Counted from the first letter of the stretch, positions 1-48,451 are shown. The stretch is DNA of 64,000 bases from Solea solea (GCF_958295425.1 NC_081149.1:5113194-5177193), one strand, 5' to 3'. Program-made: numbers and translations. The notes: a model not told the origin generated them from the sequence alone.

Positions 1-30603
<30,603 letters not shown>

Positions 30604-30900
30604 CTTGAGGCCTGGATGTGAGAGGCGTTATCTGAGAAGACGACTAGGACACTCGAGCGCAGCGTCTGGTGACTGACGGGGCGGCTCCCGTCATGAAACA
30701 CTCAACTGTGACTGTGCGGCCGATTGGCTGATTACGGGCAGGTGACAACACGGGTGCCAAGAGACGTGATGGACAAGGGGGCTAAACAGTGGGGGACAAT
30801 GTGGGGTGGTGGAGGGTGAGGTGTGGGGGGTGGTGGGGTGTGGTGGGGTGCAGGGGGTAAGAGGGAGAAGTGCAGGTTCGGCGGGTGACCTCTGACCCAC

Positions 30901-30936
30901 CCCGGCCCCCAGGCTTCACTGAGATGAGCGAGGAAT
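30901..30936 (-). other. ppfia3: Candidate 5'UTR exon of ppfia3
   Basis: On the minus strand a CTCTTTTCAG acceptor and a GTGGGT donor enclose 36 nt without an ATG, about 300 nt upstream of coding exon 1, which itself needs an upstream exon because it begins at an acceptor. This is splice-site inference only. Confidence 0.35.
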
Positions 30937-32689
30937 CTGAAAAGAGAGAAAAGAGAGGAAAAAAGAAGACAGACATGTGAGCAGGAGTGTAAGAAACAGG
31001 ACGGAAAACATGAGCGTGGACAGACGGTAAGTAGAAACTCATTGGCCCCTTTCATACCTGGTTTTTACGTCAAGATCCGATTGTTATCTGATAATGGTCA
31101 TCGCCCCACTAACGACACTTCCGCCCTACAGACTAGCGGACTATGGTGTCACATCCTGTGCGTTTCCATATCAATAACAACAAAAACAACATTAGCGGCA
31201 CAAGAAGTCCTGCAATTGTATGGAAGGAGACATCGTCCACAAGTGGAAAACCGACAAAAGCAAAAGTGCTTTGAGTATTTTCAAAGGCATATTTTCCTGA
31301 GTGAGAATTCTTTGAATTTTTGGACTAAAAACAGTAAAAGTGTGATGTTTTCACAAGTGGCAGCCATCTTGGAATCCCATGTCGGAGTCTGTAAGGTTGC
31401 TTCAACTTTCCAGGATGGTAAACGCAGCCTCACATCGGAATCTCTGACTAAAATCGAGCTTAATCTTAGTCAGACTAACATACCAGAATAATGCGATACT
31501 ACTTGAATACGATTACTACAGCATGTATACGCTTAGTCGGACTAGAGTGAGACTTGGTGTTCTGCACATAAAATGTCCTCCCTGGTCTTTGACTGGGACG
31601 TAGAAGGAGACGACGTATAAACTTTCTTCGGACAACACGTCAACCGCAAGAGGCGGAGTCACACGTACGCGGCCACAGTTACTCGGACTCGGCGAGTTGT
31701 CCGATTGAGTGTCTTAGTTGGACTACGGCCTTAGCTCGATTAAACTGCGAGTGATTCTTACACGGTGGAGCTTTAACATCGCGGCTAAGTTTTCCCGCTG
31801 ACGTCGAGGGGTTAGGAAAAAGGACGCACAGTTTTGCTTTTTTTGTGATTTTTTTCGGACAACTCAGATTTACACAATGTGATGACAAGAGCAGCTGGAA
31901 CGAGGAGGAGGATGAGGAGGGTGAGCGTGATGAAGGCCACACCAGAAAACCCAATTTATGACCATGTGGCGCTCACACACATACAGAGTGACAGTGAACG
32001 CACCACAGCTGTGTTGCAGCAGCTGTGCTGACTCTCACGCCGCTGCCGCCTGGCATTGCCTGGCATCGCGATACTTTCATGTCTGGACTCATTCATTCGT
32101 TCATTCATTCATCGGCGTGCATGTGTCAGTTCTTCATGTGCGTGCTGTAGCCGGCCGTCACGGTGATAATGGACAGCGCGTGAAATGAGTCGTGAGCGGC
32201 AACACTCACGCAAACACACACACAGCAAAGTGAGAGGATGAGGATGTTTCACGCGTTCATGTTGAAGAAGAAAAAGGGTGTCATCGTGAATTGTAATTAC
32301 AAGCTGTATCCAGGAGGAAGCAGCACCGGAAACCGTCACCATCATCACCATCACCACCATCATCATCGCTGTGTTTAATGTGCTCACACATGAAGAAGAG
32401 GAAATAAAAAAAGGAACAGCCATTTTAAAAGTGTAACACACACACACACACACACACACAGCGTTATCACATCATGGTGGGAGGTGCCAATCATCCTGTA
32501 AATGATGATGATGAGGATGATGATGAAGGCCTCGTTAACGCGTTCAATCACAACCTCATCACGCTGTAGTTGCTTCTGTAAACGTGACGTTTTCAAGGTT
32601 AATGTCGGGAAAAAACGACGGATTTTATTCCGACATCAACACCTCTCCCCCCTCCTCCCTCCTCACCCCTCCACACACACACACACCCA

Positions 32690-32965
32690 TAAAAGCAGCT
32701 GGATCAGATCAGATCGCATCGCTCACCGTTTCCATGGCGGAGGCAGAAAACGGCGCTGGCTCGTTAGTTTCCCCGCGTTCACTCCATCAGAGCCTCGGCA
32801 CAGACGGAGGCGGCAGGTTGTTCTCCTCAGCCCCGGTCTCCGGTCTCCGGTCTCCAGCCTCAGCCTCGTCCCCTCCCCGTCCGTCTCTGCCGAGGGAGCG
32901 ACGCTTCGCCTCACCGCTGCGTCAACGCGCGTGCAGAAGGCGCGTAAAGCTTCCGGCGATGACTT
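32690..32965 (-). promoter_or_regulatory. ppfia3: CpG-rich block, likely ppfia3 promoter and first exon
   Basis: A GC- and CpG-dense segment stands out from AT-rich surroundings about 2 kb upstream of the ppfia3 start codon. On the minus strand a good donor (AACG followed by GTGAGCG, exon end 32,727) could close a non-coding first exon. A short tandem CCGGTCT repeat lies inside. No TATA box is evident, as expected for a CpG-type promoter. Confidence 0.45.
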
Positions 32966-33179
32966 TCACAATAAAACTACCAACACACGAGGCCGGCCCT
33001 GCCGATAAATGAGATTGAGATAAATATTGGTATAGCATAACATTTATGATGATATAACATAAGATAACATTTTTTTTTTATCATATAATTTTTAAATAAT
33101 TTTAGAAAAAATCAGTCAAGCAATTAACATTTCAGTCCACTAGATGGTGCCAAGTGCTCACTCTCCCTAGAGCTGTAGA

Positions 33180-33410
33180 TCGCAATATTTGATTTCGCAA
33201 ATACTCAGTATATCGCAATATCGTGGCAATATCGTATCGTGACTTTAATATCATGGTAGTATATTGTTAGTTAAATATTATGATGAAATACTGTTAGTTA
33301 AATATCGTGATAATATATTGTGACTTAAATATCGTGATAACTTTGTATTGTGACTTAAATGTCATGATAATATCGTATCGTTAGTTAAATACTATGATGT
33401 ATTTTGACAT
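33180..33410 (-). repeat. Inverse-orientation copy of the CGATAT repeat
   Basis: Units such as AGTTAAATATCGTGATAATA are reverse complements of those at 35.8-36.2 kb. Confidence 0.7.
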
Positions 33411-35759
33411 AACATAACGTGTCACGTCATAATATGACATGGTGTGACGTAACATTATAAAAAGACACAGTGGCACAATGGCACAGTATAACATGATACG
33501 ACATAGCATAACAACATATTGTGGCATATCTTAATGTTACACAATTGGCATAAAGCATAACATCACATGACCACATGGCGTAGTAGTTTAACATAATGTG
33601 TCACGTCATATGACATAACATTATAAAAAGTGACATCAATAACCAGTGTCATGAAACGGCTAAAAAAAGAGTAAAAGTGTAAATATAAAGTACATAAATG
33701 TAAATATTTAAATATATTATCAATATCTAAGCAGTGAAAAAAAAGAACAATAACGTAATAATAAAATATACAGACAGACATTTTTATTGTGAAGGCATAA
33801 GAACGACACTTCCGCTCGTGGGCGTGGTGTTCCCATGTAACTTCATCTCCATCCCTTCATCCTCCCTCACCTCTCCCTCCTCCTGTGAAGGATGCTGACT
33901 CTTAAAGGAGCAGCTCGTGGTACCTTCACGTCCTCACCTCACTGCTCTCCTCTTCTTTTTCACCCTCTCATTTTAACCTCATCATCATCATCATCTTCAT
34001 CACCACAGCAGCTTGTTTCTCAGCTCATTCTTATCGCAGTGATCACTAAAACTTGACAAAATAAATTAAACACTTCCACTCCCTGGTGTCCAAACAGTAG
34101 TAGTGCACAGCACCAGTGCTTTAACTTTTGAACTGCTGTGTCTAAAACTTTCACTTTTATGTAAAATTAAAGGTTATGAAGAACTTTTAAAATGTCACAC
34201 TCTGCAACAAAGAACTTAAAACAACCATAAATGTGAATTTTGTTGATTTTTCATTCATGTACAGGCTTTTTTTTTTTTGTTTAATTATCAATAAAAGATC
34301 TTGTTTTCATTGAAATAAATGACTCTGCAGCTTCCCTGTGACTAAATCACCTGCTCGTCATGATGATAAGAAGTTTCCAGTCTGCAGATCACACAGATTC
34401 AGTCTCTCGGCCAATCACAGCGCGACAGGGGCGGGGTTTTAATGCCCAAGGTAAGGAAGGGGGAGGGAGGGGTGAGGAGGGGTGGAGATGACGTAATGTC
34501 CTGCTCAGAGAGGTTGTCGACCTGAAGAGAAAAATCCAATTTAAATTTTAGTTCTGTCGTGTGACGGAAATAAAAATAAAAATAAAAATAATAATACCTG
34601 AGCTGCAGGTTCTTCAGACTGGACTGTGAATGGATGAGTGAATGAGTGAATTAAGTTTTTTTTTTTTTTTTTTTTCAAACATTAACAGTGTCTCATAACA
34701 TGAAAGACACACAACATCATGCAGGTCGTTTTCTGAGGGGTGTCACACGGCATGACATCACACTTCACATGACATACAACATATCACACACATCACATCA
34801 CACATGACATGACATCACACACAAACATGACAAAACAAATCACAACAGGAGGTTGTGAAGAGTAAACGTGAAGACAAGTTTTCTTTAGTTTGAATGTAAA
34901 TGGAGTCATTTGTTTGTGTGATGATGAACTTCTGTGTAAACACAAATAAACATGTCAACATACAAACGTGTGTCTGTACCTGATTATCATCAGTGATTCT
35001 TCTTCTCACTGACGTTTTCTTCCACATTTTCCTGTTAAATACTTGTAAAAATGTTTTACTCTTCTCATATAAGGAATAAATAAATATCAATATGTTTTAA
35101 ACCCAGTGCAGCTTTTTGTTTTTACCTATTGGTACTTTATTATTATCATCATCATCAATAATAAAAGGGTTTAAGTCCTTGTAAATAAACTTATTTTTAA
35201 ACATTTAAAATCTTTTGTTCTCCCATATCCATAATCAAATATTATTTCAACCTAATCTTGTCTTAATTTACTTTATGTCTTCCACATTTTTAACCCTTTA
35301 ATTATTTTTAATGTCTTTTAACGTTCTTTGAAACATAATTTTTTAATGGATTATAATCTTAAACTTCATATTATTTGATTTTAATTCTGTCTCTGTGTTG
35401 TTTTTCTTAACTCTCTGTGAGAAACATAAATAACTAACCAAATGGATAAATAACTGTGTCCTCTCTTGCGTCTTCATCCCGCCGTGATGACAGCGCTGAT
35501 GGACAGGAAGCAGCTGCGTGGACACCAGGAGGGGCGGGGCCCTGCAGGGTCATGGGAGGTCAGCGGGTCAGAGGAATGCTGATAGGAATGCGGCCGGGGA
35601 GCGTCCTGTTCTGTCAGCGACTCCCCAGGGAGCCATGACAGCGGAGGAGAGGACGACCCCCCCCCCCAAACATTCAGATTTATCCATGGTGTCAAACTCG
35701 CACACATTAGGCCCCCACAATCCACTTTGAGTGGCCCGAAGGGTCTCGCCAGAGACACA

Positions 35760-36260
35760 ACGATACAATGTAATGACAATGTTTAAGTCACGATACGATC
35801 ACGATATTAAGTCACAGTACAACATTATCACAATATTTAAGTCACAATACGATATTACAATATTTAACTAACCATAAGATATTATCATGATATTTAACTA
35901 GCGATATATTATCATGATATTTAAGTCACAATACAAAATGATCGCGATATATAAGCCACAATAAGATATCATCACAATATTTAAGTCAAGATATCACAAT
36001 ATTTAACTAACCATAAGATATTATCATGATATTTAACTAGCGATATATTATCACAATATTTAAGTCACAATACAAAATGATCGCGATATATAAGCCACAA
36101 TAAGATATCATCACAATATTTAAGTCAAGATATCACGATATTTAACTAACAAATTATTATCACAACATTTAATGATATTTTATCACAATATTTAACTAAC
36201 GATATGATCGGAATATTTAAATCACAATTCTTTATCATGATATTTAACTAACTTTTTTTG
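35760..36260 (+). repeat. CGATAT/TTTAAGTCACAATA degenerate repeat with 139-bp duplication
   Basis: Irregular 25-40-bp units; the block starting ACTAACCATAAGATATTATC is present at 35,867 and again at 36,006, nearly identical. Confidence 0.8.
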
Positions 36261-36691
36261 ACTTAACTTTTTTTTTTTAATGCTAATCCACCAAACATTT
36301 GTTTATTTAAAAACGATATGATTAAAAATGTGATTCCTGGCATCTCAAAAGTGATATAATATTGCCATATTTCACTGTATGTCTTTTTTCCCTCCCGACT
36401 GTTAGCGGCCCGAACTTAATAAAAAGTTATTTCTGTTTATTTGTGTTATTTAAACAGTCATTTCACATCATAAATGTTGTTTTTATTATATTTATATCAT
36501 TCCATATCAAAACTAAACACTTTCTCCACTCATTTTGAAATATCGCAAAAACATCATTCATAAATATTATTGCGACATCCTGATGGAATATTGGGATATA
36601 ATCATTTTAAACTCATATCGCCGCCCAAATGTTGGGTGTAGATGCAGATAATGACACGTGTGTGTGAAGTTAAGATGTTTTAAATAAAGAC

Positions 36692-36697
36692 TTTATT
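36692..36697 (-). terminator. nucb1: nucb1 poly(A) signal AATAAA
   Basis: Minus-strand AATAAA within AAAAATAAAGTC, about 225 nt after the stop codon; the first such hexamer downstream of the gene. Confidence 0.65.
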
Positions 36698-36837
36698 TTT
36701 CTTTCAGAGGTGTATTTGAATGTTTCAACACTGACGGATTTCTGAGAATACGATGAAAATACCAACGTCGACCACAGACACGAACAAACGATACGACGAC
36801 AACAATAGAGTCTGTCTGAATTCACACCAGTGTGTGT

Positions 36838-36856
36838 GTGTATCAGTGCAAATCAG

Positions 36857-36906
<50 letters not shown>

Positions 36907-36922
36907 TGTGTGCGTGTGTGTG
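36838..36922 (+). repeat. nucb1: TG dinucleotide array in nucb1 3'UTR
   Basis: A nearly continuous TG run with a few CG interruptions, adjoining the stop codon. Confidence 0.9.
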
Positions 36923-42894
<5,972 letters not shown>

Positions 42895-44245
42895 CCTCCT
42901 TCACAATAAAACACAGAAGACGAGGGACTGATTAAAATAGTCACATCATGACATTAGGGCCACAACGATTATTTGATAATAATCCGAGGGACTCAAACTG
43001 ACCTGGGGGCCAGTGAACTTCTAGTCTGGTCAGGAGGGGGTGAAGGGCTGGTCAGGTGGAGAACGTCCAACAGTTCAGGAAAAATGATCTGTGTGGTGAT
43101 TAGAAATTAAAATTACTTAAGCGCCCACTTATTAATTAATATTGTTCACCCATGAGTTTGAGACCCGTGGATTAATGGTTTTAGTATTTATTCAATAATT
43201 AAAACTAGTTTTCTGATTTCTCAGCTTCTTAAATGTGTTTATTTTCCAGTTTCTTTGCTCCATATAACAAAGAAATCACTAAAACCTGACTGATTTATCG
43301 ATTATGAAAATGATTTATTGGTTGCAGGCAGTTCTAGATGACACCTTCACTTTTTGAAACTACATGAACATAACATCAGGTATAAGGTATAAACATGACA
43401 CAGAACTGCTTATGAATGGGTTTGAGTCTCATGTTTATAACCTTATACGTGATATAATTTACTAAATACCCATATACATATAATAACAGAATGTATAAGG
43501 GGATAAACGTGAAACAAAATGTCCTATATGTCAAAGTAGTCACTATTAACAGTGCATTGGCTTTAGACAACGAGATTTGGCAGTGGCTGTTGATTATTAT
43601 TAGTATTACTATTATTATAACTATAAGCCGAATGCACAATGTGACCTTAGAGATTCATATAAGCTGAAAAAGTCATCACTTTTTTGTAATCATTAAACAC
43701 CGAGGTAAAAACCAAAATAAAATATCAAATTTTCTTCGTGCGGTTTCAAGTATGAAATCTTACGGGAAATTTGACACAATATGACAAGGACACAGTCGCT
43801 GTGGGACACCGGGAGTGTTAAATATTAAGTATAGAACATATAGAAGCACATTTTAATGAGAATAAAAAGGTTTCATGGCATTGTTTTTTTATTTGTAGGT
43901 GGTTATAGCTAACGAGCTCACGAATTGGGGGATGATGCGACAACAACATTTTAGAACCGAAACCTAGACATTTCTGTGGCTGCAATCACACGTGAGATGT
44001 GTGTGAAAACTAACGTGGGATTTCAACAACATTAAAGCACTCCTTCGTTCTTAAAGAGTTTAATCTTAACAGCGATGTAAATGGCTAATTGTAGCCGTGG
44101 CTGTTGCAGGGAAAACATCTAGTACCGTTCTTTCAGCGCCATTTCTCTCATCATTTTAACACTTTACATGAAATACTGAGTAGTAGTTAAATCCATAAAA
44201 TTAAATATGTCACTGCAGAGGAATGTCTTTTAAAAACAAACTTAC
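42895..44245 (-). other. nucb1: Putative nucb1 5'UTR intron
   Basis: Lies between the candidate non-coding first exon and the exon carrying the ATG. AT-rich; no other feature seen. Confidence 0.4.
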
Positions 44246-44300
44246 CACAGCAGTTCAATCTTTAATTCCTGATTCCTAATGCTGCAATCTCGGACGTGTA
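44246..44300 (-). other. nucb1: Candidate non-coding first exon of nucb1
   Basis: On the minus strand a strong donor (CTGTG followed by GTAAGTTTG) ends a short exon-like stretch just downstream of a CRE-like octamer. The nucb1 ATG lies 4 nt inside an acceptor-like junction, so an upstream non-coding exon is expected. The 5' limit is a guess. Confidence 0.45.
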
Positions 44301-44317
44301 CTTGTGTCGCAAAATGT

Positions 44318-44325
44318 TGACGTCA
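44318..44325. promoter_or_regulatory. nucb1: CRE octamer TGACGTCA in putative nucb1 promoter
   Basis: A perfect palindromic CREB/ATF site in a locally CpG-containing stretch about 70 nt upstream of the candidate first-exon donor. NUCB1 is linked to ATF6 signalling in mammals, so an ATF-type site here is plausible; position relative to the real start site is inferred. Confidence 0.4.
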
Positions 44326-44799
44326 TGACGCGAGGCGCTGTGCCGCTTTCAGGGACAGCAGTAAAATACTGATTTGTCATGAAAACGAACGTAAACCGAA
44401 TGCTAAATTTAATTATTACATCCATTTACCTATTTTACGAGTAAAAACATGTATTTATGTAATTGTTTTCAAAATTTTCTGAAACCTTGAAAGCTGCCAT
44501 TTCAAGTTCGCAAAATGTTCCGAATAGCATTTGAAGGCATCATCAAACGATAGCTAGCTAGATAGCTAAATAAATAAATAAATAAATAGCTAAATGAATA
44601 CATTGATAAAAACACATTAGAAATAAAAAGCACACCAAATGTGTTTGTTATGTACAAAACATTTTAATTGTTTGAAAAATAGATTTGCTGTATATTAAAT
44701 TCAGTACAAAAAAAACACAGTCAAGGCGTGTTGAAATAAATTAGCATTGAAAGGTCACAAAAAAATCACACAATTGCACGTGGTAATAATAATAACAAC

Positions 44800-44830
<31 letters not shown>

Positions 44831-45106
44831 TTAAATTAAATATAATATAAATAGAAAAACAGCATCTAATCCTAGAATAAAATAACAAATAGAAAATAGA
44901 TAATAATAAAAATATGGCACATGGAAAACACGGAGTTGAGGAATAAATAAAGTTGAAATAAATTAATAGAAACACTCAATAATAATAATAATAATAATAA
45001 TTTTAAAACATGTCAAACCACGGCTGAGCATTTTTGAGGTCATTTTTCAATTTATATCAGTTTGACTGATGAACGTGAAGCTTTTTGATTGATTCACACT
45101 TTTGAT
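44326..45106. other. Short intergenic region between nucb1 and the cyclin
   Basis: Holds the presumed cyclin 3'UTR and a long AAT microsatellite (about 44,785-44,835, again 44,978-45,000). Confidence 0.5.
44663..44668 (-). terminator. ccndx: Possible ATTAAA poly(A) signal for the D-type cyclin
   Basis: No minus-strand AATAAA was found close downstream of the stop; this ATTAAA variant about 440 nt after it is the nearest candidate. Confidence 0.25.
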
Positions 45107-45256
45107 TCAGAAATCAATGTCTCTCATGTCTGTGGGTGTCCCGGCGCGCTCGTCCTCCACGTCCTCGTCCTTGTCCGCATGTCTCTGTTGAATGCCACTG
45201 TTCAGCCGCTGCCTGAGGCCGCACTCGATCATGTCACTGTAAGACTCCAGGACGAG
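45107..45256 (-). CDS. ccndx: D-type cyclin exon 4 (residues 281-329 and stop)
   Basis: 150 nt, acceptor CCTCAG. Encodes LVLESYSDMIECGLRQRLNS, an acidic stretch and AGTPTDMRDIDF then TGA, the conserved D-cyclin degron tail. Confidence 0.93.
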   Translation of the reverse strand, partial: LVLESYSDMIECGLRQRLNSGIQQRHADKDEDVEDERAGTPTDMRDIDF

Positions 45257-47936
45257 CTGAGGACAAACAAGAGAGCGACGACAAACAAACACAGGGTTAA
45301 AACGCAAATATCTCTCTGTGTTAGACATGGAAAATACAACACAAATGTTTCTATAAGTAAAACTCCATTAAAATGTTTTATTCTTCAAAAAAAAGTGACC
45401 CAAAGGGAAAAAAAATTAAAATAAATAATGTTTAACATTCAAGTTTAAAGGCAGAATAAAGTTTAAATCTGTTATTTTGTTGTGATATTGCTTTTTAAGA
45501 TCATAACTATGCCTTTTTTTCACTTATCTCACAATTATGACTTCTCGATCACACAATGTTGACTTTTCATTGAAATTGCTCCCATAGCAGGCTAATAAGC
45601 TAGTCAGCGGTTAGCTTGCCACTGCTAGCGGGGAAGAGGCTAACGCTAACTAGCGGTTGGTGGCAAGCGCACGGCTGTAGACAACACTTTTTTACACATT
45701 TACTTCCACCAAAGACACGTTCTGGTCCCACAAAGTCTGCAGTTAAACCTTGTTTATGTCACAACTGACTTTTTGTCTCACAGTTATAACTTTTAATCTC
45801 TTATATCTTATTTATGCCACCATTTTTCTGTCTCTAGTTGTGACCTTGTAATTTAAGTTTTTTATTTCACAACAGACTCTTTTTGTTTATCTCATTGTCT
45901 CTTTTAAAATCTCACAATTTTTACTTTATATCTTATAATGTTGACATTTTATCACACAATTTCACATTTTTTGTCTGTAATTATACCCCTTTATTTGAAA
46001 ATAGTTACTTTGTATCCCAACATTTTGAGTTTTCTATCTCTATTTAGATCTTTTTATATCAATAACTGTGACTTTAATCTCAGAATTGTAACTTTTTTAA
46101 TCTTACAATATTGACATTTTATCACGCAGTTTTCATACACAGTGTCTAAAAGATTCAGACTCACTTGTGCACTTTTACAATTGTATGATTTTAGACAAAG
46201 AACAACTGAGTTAGTTTGTTCAAATAAATCTTTCCTCATTCATTCCTTCCTTCATTCATTCATTCATTCATTCATTCAGTCATTCAGTCTCCTCACCGGG
46301 TCAGTGTGACACAGCTCTGCCAGTTGGTCCCTAAGAAAAGTCAGCTGAGCGGGGTCCCTGTGGCCCCTGCTGCTGCTGAGGCCCCTCAGTGCACAGTTGA
46401 GTGATGCGGCGGCGACGAGAGAGGGCGGAGCTCCCAGGAAGCGAGAGTCACACACACACATGGCAGCCAGAGTGTCACTGTGTCTCCTGAGGGTGGACAG
46501 AAGCTCCTCGTCGTCCTCCTCCTCACCGCTGTCTCCTCCTCTTCCTCCTCTTTGCTGCTCCACAGAGGACAGGAAGTGAGGGAGGAAGTCCTGAGGGGTC
46601 ACCGCCGCTGTGTCCCACCTGAGGGTGGCGAGGACAACGCGTTCCATCTCCTGATGGAAGACGGAAAAATGTTGGTGTTTGTCTGTCGTTTGTTGACATT
46701 TTGTCTCATATTTTCACTTCATTTTAAAAATGAAGACTTTTTAACTCACAACTTTGACTTTTATCAACATTTTTGACTTTTTTTCCTTCTATTTCTGAAA
46801 TTGTGACCTTTTTCTTAATCTCTAATGATATACTTAACTTTGACATTTAATCTCATTTTTATTTCTTATTTTATAATTATGACATGTTATCTTTTAATTA
46901 TTCCCTTCTGTCTCACACTGACGAGTTTGTCTCAACATTATCTCGACTTTTCATCTGTAACAATTACATTTTATCTCACAATTAGGACTTTTAATCTCAA
47001 AATATTGACTTTTTTTCTCCACAATTTTGAGTTTCTATCACTAAGTTATGACACTTAACTCACAGTTACTACTTTTTAAAGACTTTTTTTCGGAATTTCT
47101 GCCCCTATTCTGTCTAGTCCCTATTCTGCCCACACACTGGACCTTTAATGTTTCCGTATGACGATTATATGGCACAAAAATGAGTAAAACTTGATGTGAT
47201 ATGACTAAAAATCCAGGTTTGACTGGTTCTAAAGAGGTCGAACTCAGGGCAGTGATGTTGTTCTGAGACAGTGAAGACGTCCACACGTCCAGCTGAGGTC
47301 AGGTGAGGTCAGATTAGGTCAGATTAGGTCAGGTGAGGTCAGGTGACTCACCCGCAGGGTCGAGGGCGTGAAGTCGTACTCGGCGGCGGCGCACAGAGTG
47401 TCGGCACTGACGTTGTCGCACTCTGCCAGTTTGGACGCGATGAGGACGCAGCCGGCGACCAGACAGTACGGGGACACGGGCAGGGACAGCGAGGCGGACA
47501 GGAACCTGTCCATCAGAGACACGGACAGCGGGAAGACGGCCTCGTCGCAGCCGCACTCACAGCAGACCTGAAGAAGAGAAGAGACACACACGATCACACA
47601 CGTCAGCGTCTTCACTAGGACGCACGGGTTCAGGGACAGAGTGGACGGAGACGGAGAGTGTCATACCTCCAGCGCCCACTTGGCGAGCTCCTCCCTGCGC
47701 GCCGGCTCTCTCTGGACGAGGGCGACGTAGAGTGCGGACGGCGTGTACCTCTCCTCCACGTGGAGCAGCCTCTGGACGACACGCTGTCCCGACACCGTGG
47801 GGTCCCACGCCGCCCGCAGCAGCGGGGGGGACGCCCTGAGGACATCGCCCTGATGCGTGCGGCCCTGCTCCCGACTCTGCTCGTCCTCCACCTCCTCACA
47901 CCACAGAGACACGGCCACGTCTCCGTCCATGTGCAT
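45107..47936 (-). CDS. ccndx: Divergent D-type cyclin, complete, 4 coding exons (tentatively cyclin Dx)
   Basis: Regulatory subunit for CDK4/6-type kinases that drives RB phosphorylation in G1. The joined exons give 329 residues. Diagnostic features: LxCxE RB-binding motif (LWCEE, 11-15), cyclin box with ERYTPSALYVALVQRE, VFPLSVSLMDRFLSASLSLP and ASKLAE (conserved CDK-contact Lys), TPQDFLPHFL, the second cyclin fold with PPSLVAAASLNCAL, and a C-terminal TPTDMRDIDF whose Thr320 aligns with the GSK3-target Thr286 of cyclin D1. Exon 2 is 216 nt, as in mammalian CCND1; exons 3 and 4 of CCND1 correspond to one 354-nt exon here, which also holds an acidic insertion (about 194-211). Sequence is too divergent for fish D1 or D2. 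The name cyclin Dx is by elimination, and D3 is the alternative. The start at 47,936 is chosen because a TATA box at 48,069-48,075 would exclude the earlier in-frame ATG at 48,062. Confidence 0.85.
45430..47080 (+). repeat. Degenerate TTTATCTCACAATTTTGAC repeats in cyclin introns
   Basis: Irregular 20-25-bp units of the form GACTTTTTATCTCACAATT occupy introns 3 and 2 of the cyclin gene on both sides of exon 3. Confidence 0.75.
46297..46650 (-). CDS. ccndx: D-type cyclin exon 3, fused 3+4 equivalent (residues 163-280)
   Basis: 354 nt, acceptor ATCAG, donor GTGAGG. Encodes EMERVVLATLRWDTAAVTPQ, the acidic insertion, and the second cyclin fold ending LAELCHTDP. No intron is visible between the parts equivalent to CCND1 exons 3 and 4 (160 and 149 nt). 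Confidence 0.9.
47352..47567 (-). CDS. ccndx: D-type cyclin exon 2 (residues 91-162)
   Basis: 216 nt, acceptor CTTCAG, donor GTGAGT. Encodes VCCECGCDEAVFPLSVSLMD, RFLSASLSLPVSPYCLVAGC and VLIASKLAE, the core of the cyclin box. Confidence 0.93.
47667..47936 (-). CDS. ccndx: D-type cyclin exon 1 (residues 1-90)
   Basis: MHMDGDVAVSLWCEEVED start with the LxCxE motif, then the N-terminal cyclin-box helix, ending REELAKWALE before donor GTATGA. An alternative ATG at 47,930 would remove two residues; one at 48,062 would add 42 residues with no cyclin similarity. Confidence 0.85.
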
Positions 47937-48068
47937 GTCCCGATGAGTCAAATGTCCAAATGTGGGGGCTTTTTTTCTGTTGTTGACGCTCGCTTGTGCC
48001 GGGACGCTGTCCTCTCCTGTGGAAGCTGAGACGAGAGTGTGTCCCCGCTCGAGTGTCTCCACCCTGGG

Positions 48069-48075
48069 TTTTATA
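48069..48075 (-). promoter_or_regulatory. ccndx: TATA box of the D-type cyclin
   Basis: Minus-strand TATAAAA in GGGTATAAAACCC, about 135 nt upstream of the chosen ATG. Transcription starting about 30 nt downstream would give a leader of about 100 nt. Confidence 0.6.
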
Positions 48076-48079
48076 CCCG

Positions 48080-48328
48080 GGGCCAGGAAGAGAGAGAGAG
48101 GGAGAGGCTCAGAGAGGGGCGGGGACCTCGAGAGGGACGTAAAATAACAAGAGGGTCAACAACAATGCGGTCGGTGCAACAACAGGTGGGGACGGAGAGC
48201 GAGGGGAGGGAGACAAGACGAGAGGACAAGAGAGGGAGTGGCCCGAGGGGACGGAGCAACAGCTTGTGTTCGACAGTGAAAGAGAGAAGGGGCGAGAGAC
48301 ACAGAGGGAGAGAGAGGGAGAGAGAGAA

Positions 48329-48364
<36 letters not shown>

Positions 48365-48408
48365 CACCTCCAGACTGTGACAATGGGATGACGGTGTGGT
48401 GTTTGTTT

Positions 48409-48450
<42 letters not shown>
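48080..48450. repeat. GA- and TG-rich microsatellites upstream of the cyclin
   Basis: GAGA arrays (48,090-48,110 and 48,295-48,362) and a TG run (48,412-48,447). No further gene upstream is recognised to 51,490. Confidence 0.85.

Positions 48451-48451
<1 letters not shown>

Larger units (their letters stand above)
33003..36690. other. Intergenic region between ppfia3 5' end and nucb1 3' end
   Basis: Contains degenerate ATATCGTGA/TTTAAGTCAC repeats (33,180-33,410 and, inverted, 35,760-36,260), two related ACGTCATA...TAACATTATAAAAAG segments (33,408 and 33,590), and a CCAAT (34,411) plus GGGGCGGGG (34,430) cluster that is promoter-like but leads to no recognisable gene. No coding evidence. Confidence 0.55.

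Noticed and set aside
32502..33012. Two overlapping plus-strand frames of 142 and 168 codons in the CpG-rich block
   Set aside because: GC-rich sequence with few stops; no recognisable domain, and the segment fits a promoter better.
34405..34440. CCAAT plus GC-box promoter for an extra gene
   Set aside because: No downstream exon, domain or spliced structure is recognisable, so it is left as a note in the intergenic entry.
47937..48062. Longer cyclin N-terminus beginning METLERGHTLVS
   Set aside because: The ATG lies about 10 nt from the TATA box, upstream of the expected transcription start, and the added residues do not resemble any cyclin.
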